Assembly: GCA_017591395.1 (NCBI GenBank)
Contig: WEDG01000713.1
Coordinates: 124,001-188,000, forward strand
Source of the DNA: Schistocephalus solidus
Taxonomy: Eukaryota > Platyhelminthes > Cestoda > Diphyllobothriidea > Diphyllobothriidae
Direction: 5' to 3'
DNA: 64,000 bases
A model generated the notes under the pieces. It was given only the letters and a program-made list of their open reading frames with translations, was not told the DNA's origin and searched no databases. Shown piece after piece: positions 12,495-23,285 of the stretch. The position numbers and the translations under genes were made by a program. Within the stretch, counting starts at the first letter, position 1. Each line of letters begins with the position of its first letter.

Positions 12495-13435
12495 TCATCG
12501 TCGTGGGGTCTGAGGCAGGCGTGGCAGAAGTTGACGTTGTGGGATTGTTGTTGTATTGCGTTCGAAGATGTCTGACCAGGCCGATTCGCGCGCGGAATTT
12601 GCGTTGATAGCGTGAGCACGTTGGCAGGGCTTGGGGATTGGCGGTGTTTGTGAATTGTGAGCCGCCCTTCTGGCCTTAGCAGTGGCAATCTGGTTGGCTG
12701 CGTATATTGCTGCACCAGTTTTCACGGATCTTCTCCATGTCGGTCTATCCTAGGTGAGGTCCTCCCAGGTTGCCGGGTTGATTTGCAGTTGCTTCAGCGA
12801 TTTCTTCAAAGTGTTCTTGTAGCATCGTTTTAACCTCCTTGTCGGCAAGCAACCGTAGCGACATCTCCGTAGAAAAGTCGTTTGGATAGTCGCTCCTCAG
12901 CTATTCGCACCAGGTGGCCACTCCATCGCAGTTGTACTTGCCTCATCATGGCGTGGATGCTGAGGATTCCGGTCCGCTCTAGGACTTCCGTGTCCGGGAT
13001 CCTGTCTTGCCATCTCAGCTTCAGTATTCTGCAGAGGCAGTTTATATGGAAGGGATTCAGCTTCCTGACTTGGTTCGAGTAGACGGTCCAGGTTTCCGCT
13101 CCGTAAGGGCCTGTCATCAAGACGATGGCCTTGTACATCTTTGGTGTTTCTGATGGGAAAGGCGGCAGATCCAGGTCATTGTTCGTGTTCACTTAAGGGA
13201 GCCGGTCAATGGCAGCATCGGAGATGGCTGACAAGCAAGTAAGTACACTTCTGAGGTGCTCGACCCAGCGCTGCATAATTTGGGATTCCTCCGTCAGAAG
13301 TGTTGTGACTTCCGAGCTGAGCAGTGGTGCGGTTCCCTTGATACAAGGGCCATAGATGGTCTTGATGACTTTGAAGAAGTTTTTCATTTCATTGCGGTCT
13401 GCATACCCCTGGATTTCCTCAGTCTTGCGGACCAT
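12495..13435 (-). pseudogene. RTE-like polyprotein remnant with the RT catalytic core deleted
   Basis: The minus strand from 13435 encodes MVRKTEEIQGYADRNEM and about 75 further residues of the endonuclease-RT linker. A TAA at about 13193 interrupts an otherwise continuous frame. After DLDLPPF, roughly 20 residues past the stop, the protein jumps to MYKAIV...[12 protein letters not shown], which belongs after the RT domain. The finger, palm and YADD-containing core (about 300 residues in relatives, from memory) are therefore missing. The post-RT part continues through [17 protein letters not shown] and [11 protein letters not shown] to GDVAT, then reappears at 12725 with KTGAAIY. A single base gained next to the start at 13435 breaks the frame upstream. 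It cannot encode reverse transcriptase. Confidence 0.8.
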
Positions 13436-13446
13436 TCAAGGCATCC

Positions 13447-13900
13447 TGCACATACACAAACAATAAATTTGTTTCGTCCACAGGAGAATTCAATGAGTTT
13501 TAGTGCACAAGTTCTTCACTACACAGGGCAGGTTGCCGTGAGATGGCTGGTCGCTTGTGTGACAGAGCAAATCGTCCGTTTGAGGGGCATGTGAGCAGCG
13601 CCGTTTTGTTACGCGCTCGTGACACGCCTGTGTTAGCACGAGGGCGCGACCAGGTGATGGTAGCAAATGTGATTGGCTGGGTGAAAGGTTGGGTCAGAAG
13701 CCTAATCACGAGGGGTCAAAAGCGGCAACCCAGGCCAGCCGACGTGCGGACGATAGCCTGGTGTGCGTGCCGTCCTAACTTAGCTCAGGTCAAGCCGGGA
13801 GGAGGAGGTGTGTTAGCTGGGCGCCCGCGTATTAGGGCGGTTGTCACGTCCGTCGCTGAGACAAGGGGTTGGAGAAGGGAGCCCTGCAGCGGCCGCTACA
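13447..13900 (-). repeat. Probable 3' LTR of the Gypsy remnant
   Basis: A ~450-bp GC-rich, non-coding block lies immediately downstream (minus strand) of the Gypsy integrase end. On the minus strand it begins TGTAGCGGCC just after a purine-rich gacgggag that could be a polypurine tract, and ends near GTGTATGTGCA, directly next to the RTE fragment. TG...CA ends and placement fit an LTR. No second copy is present to confirm the limits. Confidence 0.5.
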
Positions 13901-13929
13901 ACTCCCGTCAGATGTCAAACAGAGGGAAG

Positions 13930-14700
13930 GCGCTAATAGGCTAGCCAGCCATAATTCTGTCGGGCCAATGGACATGACGACCAGATTTGGTGCGACGAAT
14001 CGGAACTGGGTTGTCGCCAGTAGGTGGTGACGTCACCGTCTGTGGCTGGTGCTGGGTTGGGGTGATGGCGATTCAGGTTCCTCAACGCAGGCCGGGTCGA
14101 TACGATTAATGCGGACGGTGTCAGACTTGCTATTGCAACTGGTGACAAAATCCTTGTCAGAGGGGTCGGAGTGGCCGATGGATAGCGTCATGTCGGACCA
14201 AGACGAATTCGCACGTACCAAGGACGAGAAGGATGAAAGAATTTACTGGTGACGTCCGAGCGGACGGTGCGCGGATGTTTCGCATGGTGCTAGGATTAAA
14301 AGGTTTAGCTATTTGTAGGAGATACTAAATCACCGGGTAGTCGTGTATAGGTTCCGAAGACCGATGTTGGTAATGAGAGTGGAACAGATTAACAACATCA
14401 TTAGAGGGAGATTGCCGGATCATCTGGAAGGATCGAGCTGGGCCATTAGGGCAGTTCTGATCTACCGATGGAAATGTTCAAAAAGGCCATTTACTTGGTG
14501 ATGGCATGCCGTCGTTTGAATCCCGTTTGTGCGAGCAACTGAAGTGACCTCTGAGGACCCGAATCGGGATGCGTGGTCATTCGTGAACTACATCAGTTTG
14601 GACATGGTCTTCTACAATGTCCAACCTGTACGCCACAGCATAGTGACGCATAGACGGTGACTTGCGACGCGTCTATCCCACTCTCTCTTCCATTACCCCA
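13930..14700 (-). pseudogene. Ty3/Gypsy pol remnant, integrase C-terminal part
   Basis: Minus-strand translation gives, in order, a region around 14410-14310 resembling the VFGTxxRLPG motif that follows the integrase core (here SVFGTYTRLPGDLVSPT), a later FFHPSRPWYVRIR segment, DTVRINRIDPACVEEPE (compare the TVSIDRLKPA motif of Gypsy integrases), and RRTKSGRHVHWPDRIM at the very end (13945-14000), a typical Gypsy pol terminus. The pieces fall in more than one frame with stops between them. Upstream of about 14700 no integrase core, RNase H or RT is recognisable, so only the 3' end remains. The motif comparison is from family knowledge; decay state is seen directly. Confidence 0.7.
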
Positions 14701-14749
14701 CTAGGGCCCGGTGTCAAGACAGATTCAATAAGAGCAGACAGTGGCAAGA

Positions 14750-14805
14750 TATCGTTAAAACACTTGTCTGGGCTTTTAGCTATTACCTGTGCCGCCGCTT
14801 TGGTG
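14750..14805 (-). repeat. Fragment of dispersed repeat R
   Basis: The plus strand reads cacttgtctgggcttttagct and continues similarly to the reverse complement of 58020-58065 (cacgtgtctgggcttttagc). Only about 55 bases are shared. It lies just beyond the truncated Gypsy remnant. Confidence 0.55.
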
Positions 14806-14869
14806 CATCTTGTAACCCCAATATCTTCCTCTGTAATCGTACTAATTTGCCATCCCTTATATTGATTTT

Positions 14870-17800
14870 CTGGTCATAGCAAGGACATTTTACTTGGGCG
14901 ATCATAAATGCAGTAAAATTGATTGTTTTACTATAAACTATTCCTGTAACCGTTCATACTCAAATGGCATTTTAAATGAATTATTAAAAATTTTAAATGG
15001 TTGTAAAAAGTATTCTTCTAAAATTTACCATTGATAACCAGTTCACATTATTTCTGGCACCCTGCACGGACGATTTTCCTGCACATTGCCCCTACGACAA
15101 TTTAATATTACGAACTATGCTAAGCCATAGAAATTTTCGAAGGACTACACCCTGAATTACATTTTCAACCCACAGCAGCAGAAGAAACCAAAGTAATTTA
15201 AATACCGTGGCAACAGAATAGTGTGCCGATCATTTGCTAGATAGCTAAGACCACAATCTTGAAGCGTATATACATACTTTTCTTAAGCTACAGCTTGAAT
15301 TTTATAATGGTGGTGTTGTTTCCAGAAACTTTTCAACTCATAAATTCTAAAAGTTTCGAAGTATCTAGTCATTTAGGGAGTTCTAAATGACCCTTTGGTT
15401 ATAACAGTGTTTTCGAGATTAAATGAAGTATAAGCATAATTAATGGTAGCGTGGTTTAGATACGCGCTGCAAATGACATTTACCCTGTGTCGGTTGACGC
15501 CCTAGGGAGGAGGCGAAACTGCTTGCACTTTTTCATACTCAAACATCTAAGGTCCTTGAGATGCAGGCATTTAGATAAAAATTTTGAATTATTCCAATTT
15601 AGAGGATAGCAGATTATCAAGAAATTGTTTTTTTTCAATCTCAAAGCCTTTTGACGATATTTACTGCCCTGAATGCAGTATGATATGGGGCTTGAATTTG
15701 GTAATGGTAGCCGTAAAGATAGTTCTTTAAGGTGCCTTCTCAAATACAACTCAGATAAATGGCTTTTAGAATATGAAAAATAATTTGCTGAATCTCCAAT
15801 TCTTTTTCATATAGTTAGGGTATTTTTACAAAAATCTCTTCCTATTTCTATTTAATAACCAAAGCAAGAAATATATGCTTTTTAATATTTATTTTTAGGC
15901 TAGGGTACAGAAGATACATTTTTATAGTTTATTCTACTAATTAAGTTCACACACTTTGCCTAAAATATTTTAAACACCGGTAAATTTGCTCATATTGCGG
16001 TGAATCCACATCGGGGGGAGGGATTACATTTGTTTACTTTTTGAAAGTCACAATTTTCAGCAAAAGAAGAGAGAAATTCCCAGAAGTTTCCTGATTCTTC
16101 CAAGAAAGCAACCCACTAAAGGCTTTGGACACAAATACTGCTTAAGTTACCTTGGACTTCAGAAATTTACTGCATTCCTGCTCAGCAGTCTTTGGTGTTG
16201 AATATAGTTTTTCCTTTTTTAGGCGGAATATGAAGGAGTTATTTAAGTCAAGTTCGCAATTTTTTGACACAAAAACGCTCATATAGTTATTAAAGGTAGA
16301 TAATTTAACGAGAGTAATGAAATATGCGTAAATTTACAGAGAGCCAGCAAAAATTGGAAGAAGGTCTAAACCTTATTTTGTGCGAGAACAAAAGAATTTC
16401 GAAATTAATAGTACACTGGTCACAACTATTAACTTTGTCAAGAAAGTTAGAAATGTTTAAAGACCAAAACCTGTAGAAGTACACGGTGCATATTCATGCC
16501 TATAAATGCACAAATAAGACAGCGTAAAAACAACAGCGCTCAAAATTACTCTCAACTTTAACTTAGGAGAAATAGTTTACGGGAATTAATGTAATTTGCA
16601 CTAATGAAACTAATCAACTGCTTCAATTTTCCCTCTGTCTTATACTACATTTAGTTGATATACTTGCATCGTTTTGCCCTATTTGGTGTCCGCTTGATTA
16701 CAGTATGTGACCTACCTTATAGAAATTTTTAAATGAAATTGAGAGTATTGATTTCAGGCCTCTATATTGCTTCAAATTTTATTTATTCGCGTAGCCTTTT
16801 CCAGAAAATACCCTTTTGCCTGCATAATATGTTTATAAATTATTTTTTTAGTCAAAATGCTTACAAATTTGAGCGGAATTCTACATTGCTAAGGGGATAA
16901 TCTTAACTCATGGTGTTTAGTGCACGAAACGTTAATCACGTTTAAATTGATTTTATACTCCAGATATATTGTACGAAGCAAGTTGTGAGAAATAGGGTTA
17001 TATTTAAACCCAGAAGTGCTATCAATTTTTAAAATTCAGATTTGAAAAAACGTTTGTTTTGATGCCCAAAAACGATGTAATAGCATCTACTAGCAATTCT
17101 TGTTTAAACATGTAAAAAGGTTCTGCTTTTTCAATTTACCCTTAAATGTTGCCACAGTTGGAACCCCACCAAATGACACGTCAACGTTGGAGCCTGTGGT
17201 AAGTTAGTATTTGTATGACAGAGCTTCCGTTAATGCAAAATCTAGAAATGGAAAGACAAAAGCTTAACTGATTTTGCAATATCTTAAAATTATCTGGCCA
17301 CTCTGTTGAGCATTTCAAATCGTATAACGGAGCCAAAAAGTAAAAAAGATTGTTAAATGTGTCCAATATAAAAAGAAAAATGAGTTCCCTCATTTGCAGT
17401 AGAGGAAGTGTCAATAAATGTTAAAAAAATGATAAAATAGGCACACTTTTCATAATTGATACCTCGTCTTTATTTTAGAAAAATATCGGGTATGAAGGCA
17501 TTCGTCAGCGAAATACGGAATTAAAGTGGTTTTAAAAATACGTAAGCTTAATATGGAATGATTTTTAATGACCTTAAGGCAAACGCATTGCTTATTTTTT
17601 TAGTGAATGTTTATTTTTCTCGGTGCTGAGGTTTTATGTTTGGTTGAGTCTACGAGTATGACGCAAACGATCATTTGCTGTAGGAATAATATTTAAAAAG
17701 TAGGAACTATGGTAAATTCTTTTGGAATTATCTTATTTTGAATTTTTGTACAAACACATAGAACAGAATCTACATTTATGGGCAATTGCCTGAATACACT

Positions 17801-20800
17801 AAAATAAATGAGTTTTACCGTTACTTCACGGGCGATCTGAAACTCCTGGTAATTAACCACCAGTAGATTCCCTTTCTCATTAAATATCAGCCGAAATTTT
17901 GAAATTTGTTTTCCATTGAAACAAATGACTTAAGTAGTGTTGTGATACTGATTATTGCAAGATTTTTCTGTCACATTGGGTGGAAGCTTTTAAACGCGAT
18001 TCTTTCTGATCGCCTAGAGAAAGTATTTTTAGTAAAAAAATGGCTATTTATGCCAAATGTATTTTTCGAACTGATTTTCACTGTCCTTATAAATTTAAAT
18101 ACATTTTATGGAAAACCTACATAAACATATTCTTTTTTATACTCATTTGCTAGCAACTTGCAGCCTTGTATACTTGGAGGATACCCTTAAGTTTCAAGAC
18201 TCTTTCGAATTATGAGGTATTTCTAGACCGTAACACATTCACTTACAATGCACCGTATCTATCAATTAATTAATTTTTCCTATAATGTATACAATATGAT
18301 CCAAATATATTGCAAAATTTTAAGTGAAATTTGTGGCCTCTTCATTATAGCATAGAAAAATGCGTGATTTTCACTAGAAAGAATGTATAAAACATGTAGT
18401 TTGGAAATTTTGAATGCAAGTGCAACGGCCGGTTGAGTTCAAAACTATTTGGCAGTTTAGAAACTGAGTAAATCTATAAATAATTGTGACACAATGCATG
18501 CCTTCCTAACATACACAAAGTAGTATTTTCACGATTGCACCTGCCAACCCTATTGACGTTTATTAGTCACTGACCGGCCTGTCAACATGTGAGCGTAGGA
18601 AAATTTATTCCTCTTAAGTCACTCTTTGCACTATGAAGCGAAATTTTGTTTCTTCTAGTCGAAGATATCTTAGGCAATATGATCAATCCTCGTTAAATTA
18701 CTGGCTGCTGGTTTAACGGCTATCCCATAAATTACCCTTATTCTTGAAGGGTATTTAAGCACACACCACTAAAGGACTACATTCAAACGTATTTTCCTTG
18801 CAATTATTTATTTACACCAATATTTGCACGACAGGGCTTTCACTGTATTTTTAACTTCCTTTACCTCATTTAGAGCAATTTTTTATGTCTTCCGAATTTT
18901 TCCACTTTTCTAAAATCATTGGTCTTTCTAAAGAAGGTAATATTTATTCATAAAGCAAAGTGTGCCTTCTTTCAAGGACGGCCATATGTTCACTGTTCTA
19001 AGAAGTTGAGGAGGCACTGTAGGCTGCTTTTGCCTAACAGAGACTTTCCTGTGAAATTCATGTGCTTCCACCATTTCGGGAGTCTACTGTATAACGAAGA
19101 GGATTTCGTTTGGTTTCACGGGAGAGCACAGCAAGGAAAATAGCATTTTAAGGTCACGTGACTACTTAACAGCTGCAATCGTATGCATGCCACTTTCTCT
19201 GTATTAAGTGAACATGGCACAAAAGTCTGTGTGTCTTCTAACTATGATGGAGTCTGACGTGATGTAGGGCTTCATTGAAATCTTAGTGAATACTTTAGGA
19301 TTTGTTAATTTTTTATTCAGGGAAACCTTTAAATAAGATAGGATGCAACTTGGACCTTGTTTATACCCTCTCATAACTATGAACCTAATTACGGAAGAAA
19401 ATGCAAATCTGCAAGGAATGCTTAATGCAAATATGGTTTTGATGAAATATAAAATCTTTTTTGGCAAAGCACAAATGCACTTTAGCGTGAGCATAAAATA
19501 TTTTAGTAATTTCCATAGTCCCTATAGTCGTAATGGTATTTAGGAACTTTTCATTTATTCCTGTTTTTATGATATACACAACGCAGTGCAGATGCAGCTA
19601 ACTAAAGGTTTAAACCCAAAAGGCCTGTTATTTTATGCCAAAACATGTGGTTCAGATTCTTAAACGAGGAAAATGAAGTCGCAGCTACGCTTAAGGCCTT
19701 TTCTGTGCACATATGAATACACTGTCATCGAATGTGTAGGTTCCTCAAACTCAACCTCTCTTATCATTTCCGCTGAAAGGACATGGCAACTAAAGGCTGA
19801 TTTAATTTTTTTATTATAATTAGAAAAACTGGGCGGGCTCCCATATGTAAATATATGGCATTTTGTGCATGACTGAAATTAAGGATGGCCTCCTATAAGA
19901 ATGCCTTCGTGTATGGTAATAAAATGAACTATAAACCTGCAAAACCAAATTACGGGAAGAACCTTTACTTGCGCATTTCAGTTATTCCATACACAGCCAT
20001 TATTTAGAGTAAAACCTTCGTACCTTATTGGCTCAGAGAATCCTATCAACTAAAATGTTTTATTTATTTATCAGGGTTAAATAACAAGGTGATTATGTTT
20101 TCTGGAGTCTCAATATCAGAGAGTAAAGGAGGTTTCTGTAGAGGTTACGAATCCTGTATCCCAAGTCAGTCCTTCAATATTCATGGCCCATTAGCGTAAA
20201 AAAGTCCTATTTCTGCTCATCCGTAACTAAGAGATGCCATCTTACGCTAGAAAGGAGTGAGCTTAGACTTATAGCACAAATTAAATTTTCTGAAGTATTC
20301 TCTAAGGGCAGCCGGCTACCAAAATATACTTTCTATTTGGATAAACCGTTTTTGCTTTACTTTGTGGATATTCATGGAAAATTGAAAATTTCTGCCTCTT
20401 TATCAAAAGAAATTCGAATCAATTTCTAATATTTGCTCCTGGCCCAAAACGTAATTTTCATTAGTGAATTGTTCTTCCAAACTAATGCATACTTCACTGA
20501 CTGACCTAGGTTTTCAATTAGGAAGATTTAATTGTATGGGGTTGGAAAAGGGATTGCCAAACAATATTATCTCAAAATATTTCAATCACGCCACCTCTTT
20601 GACCTCCTAAAAAATCCACCGTTGTTAAGAATGGTCTACATATTGAGGAAATTGCGTCGTCTTTTAAATTTACGTTTGAAGAAATTACATCTTTTGACTT
20701 CAGAAAGTTTCCAATTAGGAGATTTTTAAGAACTGTGACATTTTAATTGAGGAAACATCGTATCCGTATATTAATTTATGTTGCTAATCAAGTATACAGC

Positions 20801-21210
20801 ATGACCAAGATAAATTGCAGACTTTTATGAGCACTATAAGACGTCTTCCTAATAAAATAGAGATATTCGTGAATTTTCTTAGAAGGGACGAATGCGGCAG
20901 TGGCTTGGAAACCTTTAATGCAAGTGTCCAAACATTTTCGGCATTAACATTATTTTGAAAATAAAAAGGTTTTTTAAACTTAAAGATATTTTTAAGTCTA
21001 AAGATTTGACGAAGGCTTTAAGCTGCTGCTGAATGGGCGGAGAATTAACTATTTTTGTGTATTCAAAAGGCAATTTAATAATCACATGTCGGCTTCCGAT
21101 AAATTCCCTTCAAACCTGTGCATTTATGTTGCTATATAAATAATTAAACTATTTGGGCTATTATAAAAAGATCCTTGTTGTTACTATGGTGGGGAGGGGA
21201 AGATAAAAAC
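14870..21210. other. Long AT-rich gene-free stretch
   Basis: More than 6 kb of AT-rich sequence with no coding region, RNA gene or repeat that I can support. The longest frames (for example minus 15480-15749, minus 17181-17414, plus 17906-18124, minus 19204-19494) are rich in K, N, F, I and L as expected of random AT-rich translation and carry no motif. Confidence 0.6.
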
Positions 21211-21214
21211 AAAA

Positions 21215-21600
21215 TTACAGTCATTTGTCTTCTTATCAGCCTCAGAGGTAATGGCAGCCACTGGGAAAGCTAATCATATGTCGACGGCTGAATTGGTGTC
21301 TCTGGGTTACGATGAATGCGGCGCATGTACATAGATTTTTTGCGCACTTAGGACCGCTTTACATAAGCTAATTGCAGTCGCCTTTGTCACAAATAGCAGA
21401 CGCAGTTCAACGGATTTTGCATGGGTTAAGTAGCCCTAGTAAGTCACACGGAAGTCCTCTCGAGTGGTGGTCTGTATCTACGATTTGCACGGGAATAGAG
21501 TTGATAACCTTCTTTATTGGGCCCTTTCCTTACACTTCTGCAAAGATATTCTTCTACTCTTTTGGACAAATGCCAGTTTTTGCGACAAATATATTCTGAC
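21215..21600 (+). repeat. Dispersed repeat T, copy 1
   Basis: About 390 bases align with the reverse complement of 45345-45750. Shared blocks include gccactgggaaagc, the region around ggaccgcttt, attgcagtcgcctttt, tgggttaagt, and at the protein level STICTGIELITFFIG versus STICMRIELLTFFIE followed by an IFFY-FG segment. Nucleotide identity is moderate with small indels, so the copies are old. The protein-level similarity could reflect a former coding region or simply shared ancestry in AT-rich DNA. Family unknown. Confidence 0.6.
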
Positions 21601-23070
21601 TCGTAGGAAAATTTAAAGAAATAACTGTACTTAGTGGTCTTTGACCCGGTAGTTTGTCCTTTTGTGTGCAGTCTGTTAAATATATTTAGATTTATATGGG
21701 CAGCCGAAAGCAATAAAAAATGAATATTGCATAAAAAATATTTCTTACACCGTAATTTTGCCAGTGCGCTGCAAAGCGACTCATTGAAAATTCGAAATCC
21801 TGCCACTCCTGAAATATTGGTAATTTACAATTTTCGATAACAAGTATAACAACCTTTTTCAAATAATACTTTCCAATTGAAAACATTTTCAGCTTTTCGG
21901 TTAGCATTACATGAGCTAGCCCATCTATTGTAGTCTTACTGCCGTGGACAGGCAAAGAAGTAGACCACTAGGAGTATGATGCCTGCAGCCCTGATCGAAC
22001 TTCCCGCATACCATTATTGCATTGCCAAAGTGTGTATCCCCCTTACGATCATTGAGACATTGAGTCACGCATCTGAGCAGACATTAAAACAACTATGCAT
22101 ACCAACTGAGGGAATACCACAGGATGGAGACCAAAGTTTCGAATAAAAATCTTCTATATTTACAGAAGATCGTCTAAGAGCTACGGTCTACAAAATTATA
22201 GCACGCATTCGAATAAAACGTTTTTGTTTTCTGTGTGAAAAATCAGGTGACATTAAAACATCCCTGCTCCTTGAACAAACTCAATAAAATCAATTCTGAA
22301 TTTAGATTCCAGCCTTAACGGGGATTGTAATAAGCAAATTGTTCTTTCGAGCTACTAAATAAAATGGGGATGGAGCTCGTGAAATTTTAACCAGGATTCT
22401 GAAATTTGTTTTGATTGTGAAGTTATTATTCAGCAGGTTTTCAAAATATTTCAGTTACGATCAAATGCCTGGTTTTGGAATGCACCTTATTTTGACCGCG
22501 GGCAAAATGTGTACTTGGTGATAAATTGTTTTTATTTATTTATCATCTGTACTCCTATAAATAGAACTATTCTTTTGGAAAACATAAGCAAAATCTCAAA
22601 TAAATGGCATTGTACGTTTTCAGTTTTTTTATTATGAGAGTTTCTAAGACCCTGCAATGTCTTTGCAAATATAGCCAAAGTAAATATAAAACGTAGTTTA
22701 TTTCCCTTGAAAAACGTTTAGGAATCTTATATATTATCTTCTTAATTACAAAGAACAATGTGCGGTTTTCCTTAGTTAGAAGGTATACAGCTTGAAGCCT
22801 GTGAACCCGAAACGCAAATACAAGAACCATTTGGGTTCAAAAATTATTCGGAATTTTAAAATGTTTCTAAATCTAAATGATATCCTATCATCAAAAAAAT
22901 CGAAACTCACTTTAAACTTAGAGTGTCATGAAACTAAATAGGAGGTCATACTACTTAATTTGTAAATTTTCCCTGATGTAGTTTTTGCAGGAGGCCAAAA
23001 GAAGTGCATTCAAACGCAAGCACCCAAGAGCATCTGAGATATCTTGAAATTATGCCGCAAGCTACTGAGT
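21601..23070. other. Gene-free AT-rich DNA
   Basis: No supported feature. The frames at minus 21444-21806 and 22567-22830 show no recognisable domain. Confidence 0.5.
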
Positions 23071-23074
23071 GGTG

Positions 23075-23285
23075 AGAATTCATCAGCCAGTGTCCTGCCC
23101 TATCTAAAACGACAAGACATCGAGCCCGTGGAGCAGAGAGCTAGACCGTTGGACTTCTATTCAACAGTTTGCAGGTTCGAGCTTCGGGTGGTGCACCACC
23201 TGGCCTGCATGATGGCAGTTGGTGAGCCAGGAAAAGCCACTCCAGTCATCCCTTTGTCGCCAATGTTAATTCTTACAATTACAAG
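23075..23285 (+). repeat. tRNA-derived SINE, copy with head and body
   Basis: A tRNA-like head starts near 23119 (gcccgtggagcagagagct) with a B-box-like ggttcgagcttc at about 23173, then the family block gggtggtgcaccacctgg and a short body with a ccactccagtcatcccttt segment. The same blocks occur at 26320-26480. The 44 bases before the head (attcatcagccagtgtcc) match the 5' flank of the 26.3 kb copy, so the unit or its dimer extends upstream. An open frame covers this region but is a by-product of the SINE. Confidence 0.7.

Larger units (their letters stand above)
11480..13446 (-). mobile_element. Decayed, internally deleted RTE-like non-LTR retrotransposon
   Basis: A minus-strand coding remnant reads in order: the linker after the endonuclease domain (13435-13193), a jump over the reverse transcriptase core, the conserved post-RT region (13192-12830), a basic linker (12725-12660) and a tail of C2H2-like fingers (12625-11810). 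This order matches endonuclease/reverse-transcriptase proteins annotated in tapeworm genomes as I recall them. The 5' part (the apurinic-type endonuclease) is absent; the element ends at about 13446, where a probable LTR begins. The 3' boundary is uncertain, perhaps the (CA)n at 11475. Frameshifts and stops make it inactive. Confidence 0.75.

Noticed and set aside
13543..13944. 133-codon plus-strand ORF in the GC-rich island
   Set aside because: It lies antisense to the probable Gypsy LTR and integrase end; open length is explained by GC-rich composition.
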